A DNA stretch of 56,779 bases from Clostridiaceae bacterium (GTDB taxonomy: Bacteria > Bacillota > Clostridia > Clostridiales > Clostridiaceae), in contig JAQXTC010000252.1 in the NCBI GenBank assembly GCA_029219285.1, positions 1 through 56,779 of the forward strand, in the 5' to 3' direction. The notes below the pieces were generated by a model. It had not been told where the DNA came from. It saw only the letters and a program-made list of their open reading frames with translations, and ran no database searches. Positions within the stretch are counted from its first letter, which is position 1, and each line of letters starts with the position of its first letter. Below are positions 54,558 to 56,779 of the stretch, in pieces. The position numbers and the translations under genes are program-made.

Positions 54558-55278
54558 TGAAGTAGCTAAATTATCAGGAGTGACAGTTAGAACTTTACAT
54601 TATTATGATGAGATTGGACTTTTAAAGCCAAGAAAAGTAACAGAGTCAGGCTATAGAGTTTACGATGAGGAATCTTTACAAAAACTACAGCAGATTTTAT
54701 TTTTTAGAGAATTAGATTTTTCTTTGAAAGAGATAAAAGAGATAATGTTAAATCCTAATTATGATAAAGAAGAGGCGCTAAAAAATCAAAGAGATTTAAT
54801 TACTAAGAAAAGAGATAGATTAAATAGATTAATAAAATTATTAAATAAGTCAATAGAAGGAGATAAAAATATGAGTTTTAAGGAATTTGATGTAACTGAA
54901 ATAGAACAAGCAAAAAATAAATATGCAAAAGAAATAAAAGAGCGCTATGGAAAAACAGACGCATATAAAGAATATGCAGAAAAGTCAAAAGGATATGATA
55001 AAAATATGTGGGATAATATAATGAAATCATGCGATGGCATAATGGCAGAGTTTGCGAAGAATATGGATAAAAAATATGATAGTAAAGAAGTACAAGAATT
55101 AGTTTGTAAGTGGCAAAAATATATTACTGATAATTTCTATGAATGTACTAAACCAATTCTTTCGTGTCTTGGAATGATGTATGTAGGTGATGAACGTTTT
55201 AAGAATAATATAGATAAGCATGGAGAAGGTACTGCTGAGTTTATCTCTAAGGCAATAGAAGTGTATTGTGAGAGATAA
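54547..55278 (+). CDS. MerR family regulator with TipAS antibiotic-recognition domain
   Basis: 243 residues. The N-terminal MerR helix-turn-helix (MKINEVAKLSGVTVRTLHYY, DEIGLLKPRKVTESGYRVY) is followed by a coiled-coil near 80-105 and a helical TipAS domain from about 115, ending in a segment with GDERFKNNIDKHGEGTAEF. TipA-type proteins bind drugs such as thiopeptides and then activate their own promoter. The operator at 53580-53598 fits autoregulation of this two-gene operon. It has no separate ribosome binding site consensus beyond the coding sequence of the preceding gene, so it is probably translationally coupled. Confidence 0.92.
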   Translation: MKINEVAKLSGVTVRTLHYYDEIGLLKPRKVTESGYRVYDEESLQKLQQILFFRELDFSLKEIKEIMLNPNYDKEEALKNQRDLITKKRDRLNRLIKLLNKSIEGDKNMSFKEFDVTEIEQAKNKYAKEIKERYGKTDAYKEYAEKSKGYDKNMWDNIMKSCDGIMAEFAKNMDKKYDSKEVQELVCKWQKYITDNFYECTKPILSCLGMMYVGDERFKNNIDKHGEGTAEFISKAIEVYCER

Positions 55279-55291
55279 TACAATATAAAAT

Positions 55292-55320
55292 TTGACAAGT
55301 AAGTCAATAAAGTGTAATAT
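55292..55320 (+). promoter_or_regulatory. Promoter of the T-box/brnQ transcript
   Basis: TTGACA (55292-55297), a 17-base spacer, TAATAT (55315-55320). Near consensus. Confidence 0.8.
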
Positions 55321-55324
55321 AAGT

Positions 55325-55612
55325 AGCAAGATAATAAAAATTCTATGAAGAGAAAAGTAGAAGCATAAAGTGTATCTACAGAGAATTGATGTTTGGTGTA
55401 AATCAATGTTCGCTTGTGCAAGTTCGAAAATCATCTCGGAGAAGTGAAGCTGAAAAGTATAGTAAGCTTCAACGGAGTTTCACCGTTACAAGAAAAACGT
55501 ATTATGATGTACGTGTATTTAGAGTGCTATAAAATTGTTTAGATAATTTTGTAGAATTAGGGTGGTAACGCGATTAAACCTCGTCCCTTTTATAGGGACG
55601 AGGTTATTTTTA
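55325..55612 (+). promoter_or_regulatory. T-box leader with terminator, probably isoleucine-specific
   Basis: The T-box sequence AGGGTGGTAACGCG (55559-55572) is followed by a terminator (55577-55587 with 55595-55605, then T). Upstream are a Stem I-like region with AGAGA and TTTGGTGTAAATCA, and a small stem-loop at 55469-55488. The likely specifier is ATC at 55430-55432 in CGAAAATCATC, which would read isoleucine. Uncharged tRNA should let transcription continue into brnQ. The specifier assignment is less certain than the T-box itself. Confidence 0.9.
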
Positions 55613-55687
55613 TTATTGGGGATTTTTTATTGATTCGAAGCCGGCAGTAAGCAATAAAAAACATAAAAGTTTTAGGAGGATTTACAA

Positions 55688-56779
55688 ATGAATAATTTAT
55701 CAAAAAAAGATTTAGGTCTCGTAAGTTTAATGTTATTTTCTTTATTTTTTGGTGCAGGGAATTTAATATTTCCACCTTTTTTAGGACAATCAGCAGGAAA
55801 TAATACTTGGATTGCAATGGCAGGATTTTTTATAACAGCAGTTGGATTTCCTATATTAGGAGTAGTGGCAGTTGCAAAGTCAAAGGGATTGCATTCACTA
55901 GCTAAGAGAGTTAATCCAGTATTTGCAGTAGTGTTTACAGCACTTATTTATTTAGCTATTGGACCAGGTCTTGGTATTCCTAGAGCAGGAAGTTTACCTT
56001 TTGAAATGGCAGTAGCACCATATTTATCAGATACGGGGATTTCAGTTCCTTTAGCGAGATTTTTATATACATTAGTTTTCTTTGCAGTTGCTTTTTGGCT
56101 TGCATCTACTCCTGCAAAACTTGTTGATAGATTTGGAAAGATATTAACACCACTATTATTAACATTGATTGCAATTGTATTTGTTGCAAGTTTATTTAAT
56201 CCATTAGGTGACTATTCACAAGCAACAGGAGATTATGCAACTAATCCTTTAGTAAAAGGATTTTTAGAAGGATATCAAACAATGGATACAATAGCTGCAT
56301 TAAATTTTGGAATAGTAATTTCATTAGCAATTAAGTCAAGGGGAATAAAGGAAGAAAAAGCAGTGATAAAATCTTCAATTAAAGCAGGTGTTATTGCAGG
56401 TGGATTATTAATTGTAATTTATTCTATGCTAGCACATTTAGGAGCATCATCTGGGGGTGTTTTTGAAATGACTGAAAATGGAGCTCAAACTCTTACTAAT
56501 GTTATGACACATATTTTTGGTCAGCCAGGAGCAATATTTTTAGCAGTAATATTTACACTTGCTTGTTTAACAACTTCAGTTGGTCTTATAACATCATGTA
56601 GTGAATATTTTGGATCATTATCAAATAAGGTGTCATATAAGCAATGGGTTATAATTTTAACTGTTTCTAGTATGATATTAGCTAATATGGGATTAACAAA
56701 AATATTAGCAGTTTCAGTGCCTGTTCTTACAGCTATCTATCCTATAGCTATAATGTTAATTGTACTAGCTATGATAAAT
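55688..56779 (+). CDS. brnQ: Branched-chain amino acid transporter BrnQ, cut by the window end
   Basis: 364 codons are present and the frame is still open at the right edge; full members have about 430-450 residues. It opens DLGLVSLMLFSLFFGAGNLI followed by FPPFLGQSAG, the LIVCS family hallmark, and continues with repeated hydrophobic helices and LAIGPGLGIPRAG. It imports leucine, isoleucine and valine with Na+ or H+. TAGGAGG precedes ATG 55688. The T-box leader just upstream fits control by branched-chain amino acid starvation. Confidence 0.95.
   Translation, partial: MNNLSKKDLGLVSLMLFSLFFGAGNLIFPPFLGQSAGNNTWIAMAGFFITAVGFPILGVVAVAKSKGLHSLAKRVNPVFAVVFTALIYLAIGPGLGIPRAGSLPFEMAVAPYLSDTGISVPLARFLYTLVFFAVAFWLASTPAKLVDRFGKILTPLLLTLIAIVFVASLFNPLGDYSQATGDYATNPLVKGFLEGYQTMDTIAALNFGIVISLAIKSRGIKEEKAVIKSSIKAGVIAGGLLIVIYSMLAHLGASSGGVFEMTENGAQTLTNVMTHIFGQPGAIFLAVIFTLACLTTSVGLITSCSEYFGSLSNKVSYKQWVIILTVSSMILANMGLTKILAVSVPVLTAIYPIAIMLIVLAMIN

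Noticed and set aside
1..56779. tRNA, rRNA, insertion sequences and prophage genes
   Set aside because: I looked for cloverleaf-like and CCA-ended segments, transposase motifs with terminal repeats and phage structural genes and saw none; small tRNA-like signals could still be missed by eye.

Overview
The window is strongly AT-rich and densely coded. It has strong AGGAGG-type ribosome binding sites, frequent TTG/GTG starts, uridine-tailed intrinsic terminators, an S-box (SAM-I) leader and a T-box leader. Protein families are those of a low-GC anaerobic Firmicute, most likely Clostridium sensu stricto. This rests on family recognition and base composition; no species is claimed. There are no rRNA or tRNA genes, phage genes, insertion sequences or CRISPR arrays.

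Layout. 0-12 kb: tail of a membrane protein, an M16C peptidase interrupted by a stop codon, a MATE exporter, a two-gene U32-type cassette, a chemoreceptor paired with an orphan solute-binding lipoprotein, and a tRNA-dihydrouridine synthase. 12-18.6 kb: a broken PucR-type regulator divergent from a five-gene catabolic operon (HisC-like aminotransferase, D-2-hydroxyacid dehydrogenase, RocB-like M20 hydrolase, DDAH-like hydrolase, acetamidase/formamidase). 18.7-21.4 kb: a three-gene ABC-2 exporter. 21.5-27 kb: ureABCEFGD plus a UreI/AmiS channel, with ureC carrying an in-frame TGA just before the nickel-bridging lysine. 27-30.7 kb: two decayed gene remnants, then amt, a Ca2+/H+ antiporter and a lipoprotein beta-carbonic anhydrase on the minus strand. 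30.9-32.6 kb: a YjeM-type amino acid transporter.

32.6-39.9 kb is the most accessory-looking stretch. It holds a cysteine-rich orphan, a YbdM-like Ser/Thr kinase with a partner protein, a protein that is almost half serine, and a membrane protein ending in an Asp/Tyr-rich tail. These are followed by a degenerate second kinase running into a truncated phosphoesterase, an M50 protease, an MNT/HEPN toxin-antitoxin pair and a transporter remnant. The kinase, Ser-rich and Asp/Tyr-rich genes are my leading candidate for an undescribed phospho-signalling or surface-assembly module.

39.9-56.8 kb: a second chemoreceptor, glycerate kinase, a C_GCAxxG_C_C protein, an AEC transporter, a FliB-like lysine methylase, a SAM-riboswitch-controlled ECF transporter whose S component is fused to both ATPases, pyridoxamine kinase, a TatD-associated radical SAM protein, XpaC/TelA, a DUF2268 protease with a MerR-TipAS regulator behind a 19-bp-spacer promoter, and a T-box-controlled BrnQ running off the end.

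Two themes stand out. One is nitrogen and carbon handling: urea entry, urea hydrolysis, CO2 hydration, ammonium transport, and amide/guanidino catabolism. The other is gene decay: at least seven genes are broken by stops, frameshifts or deletions, which suggests either a genome under relaxed selection or a sequence with uncorrected errors.
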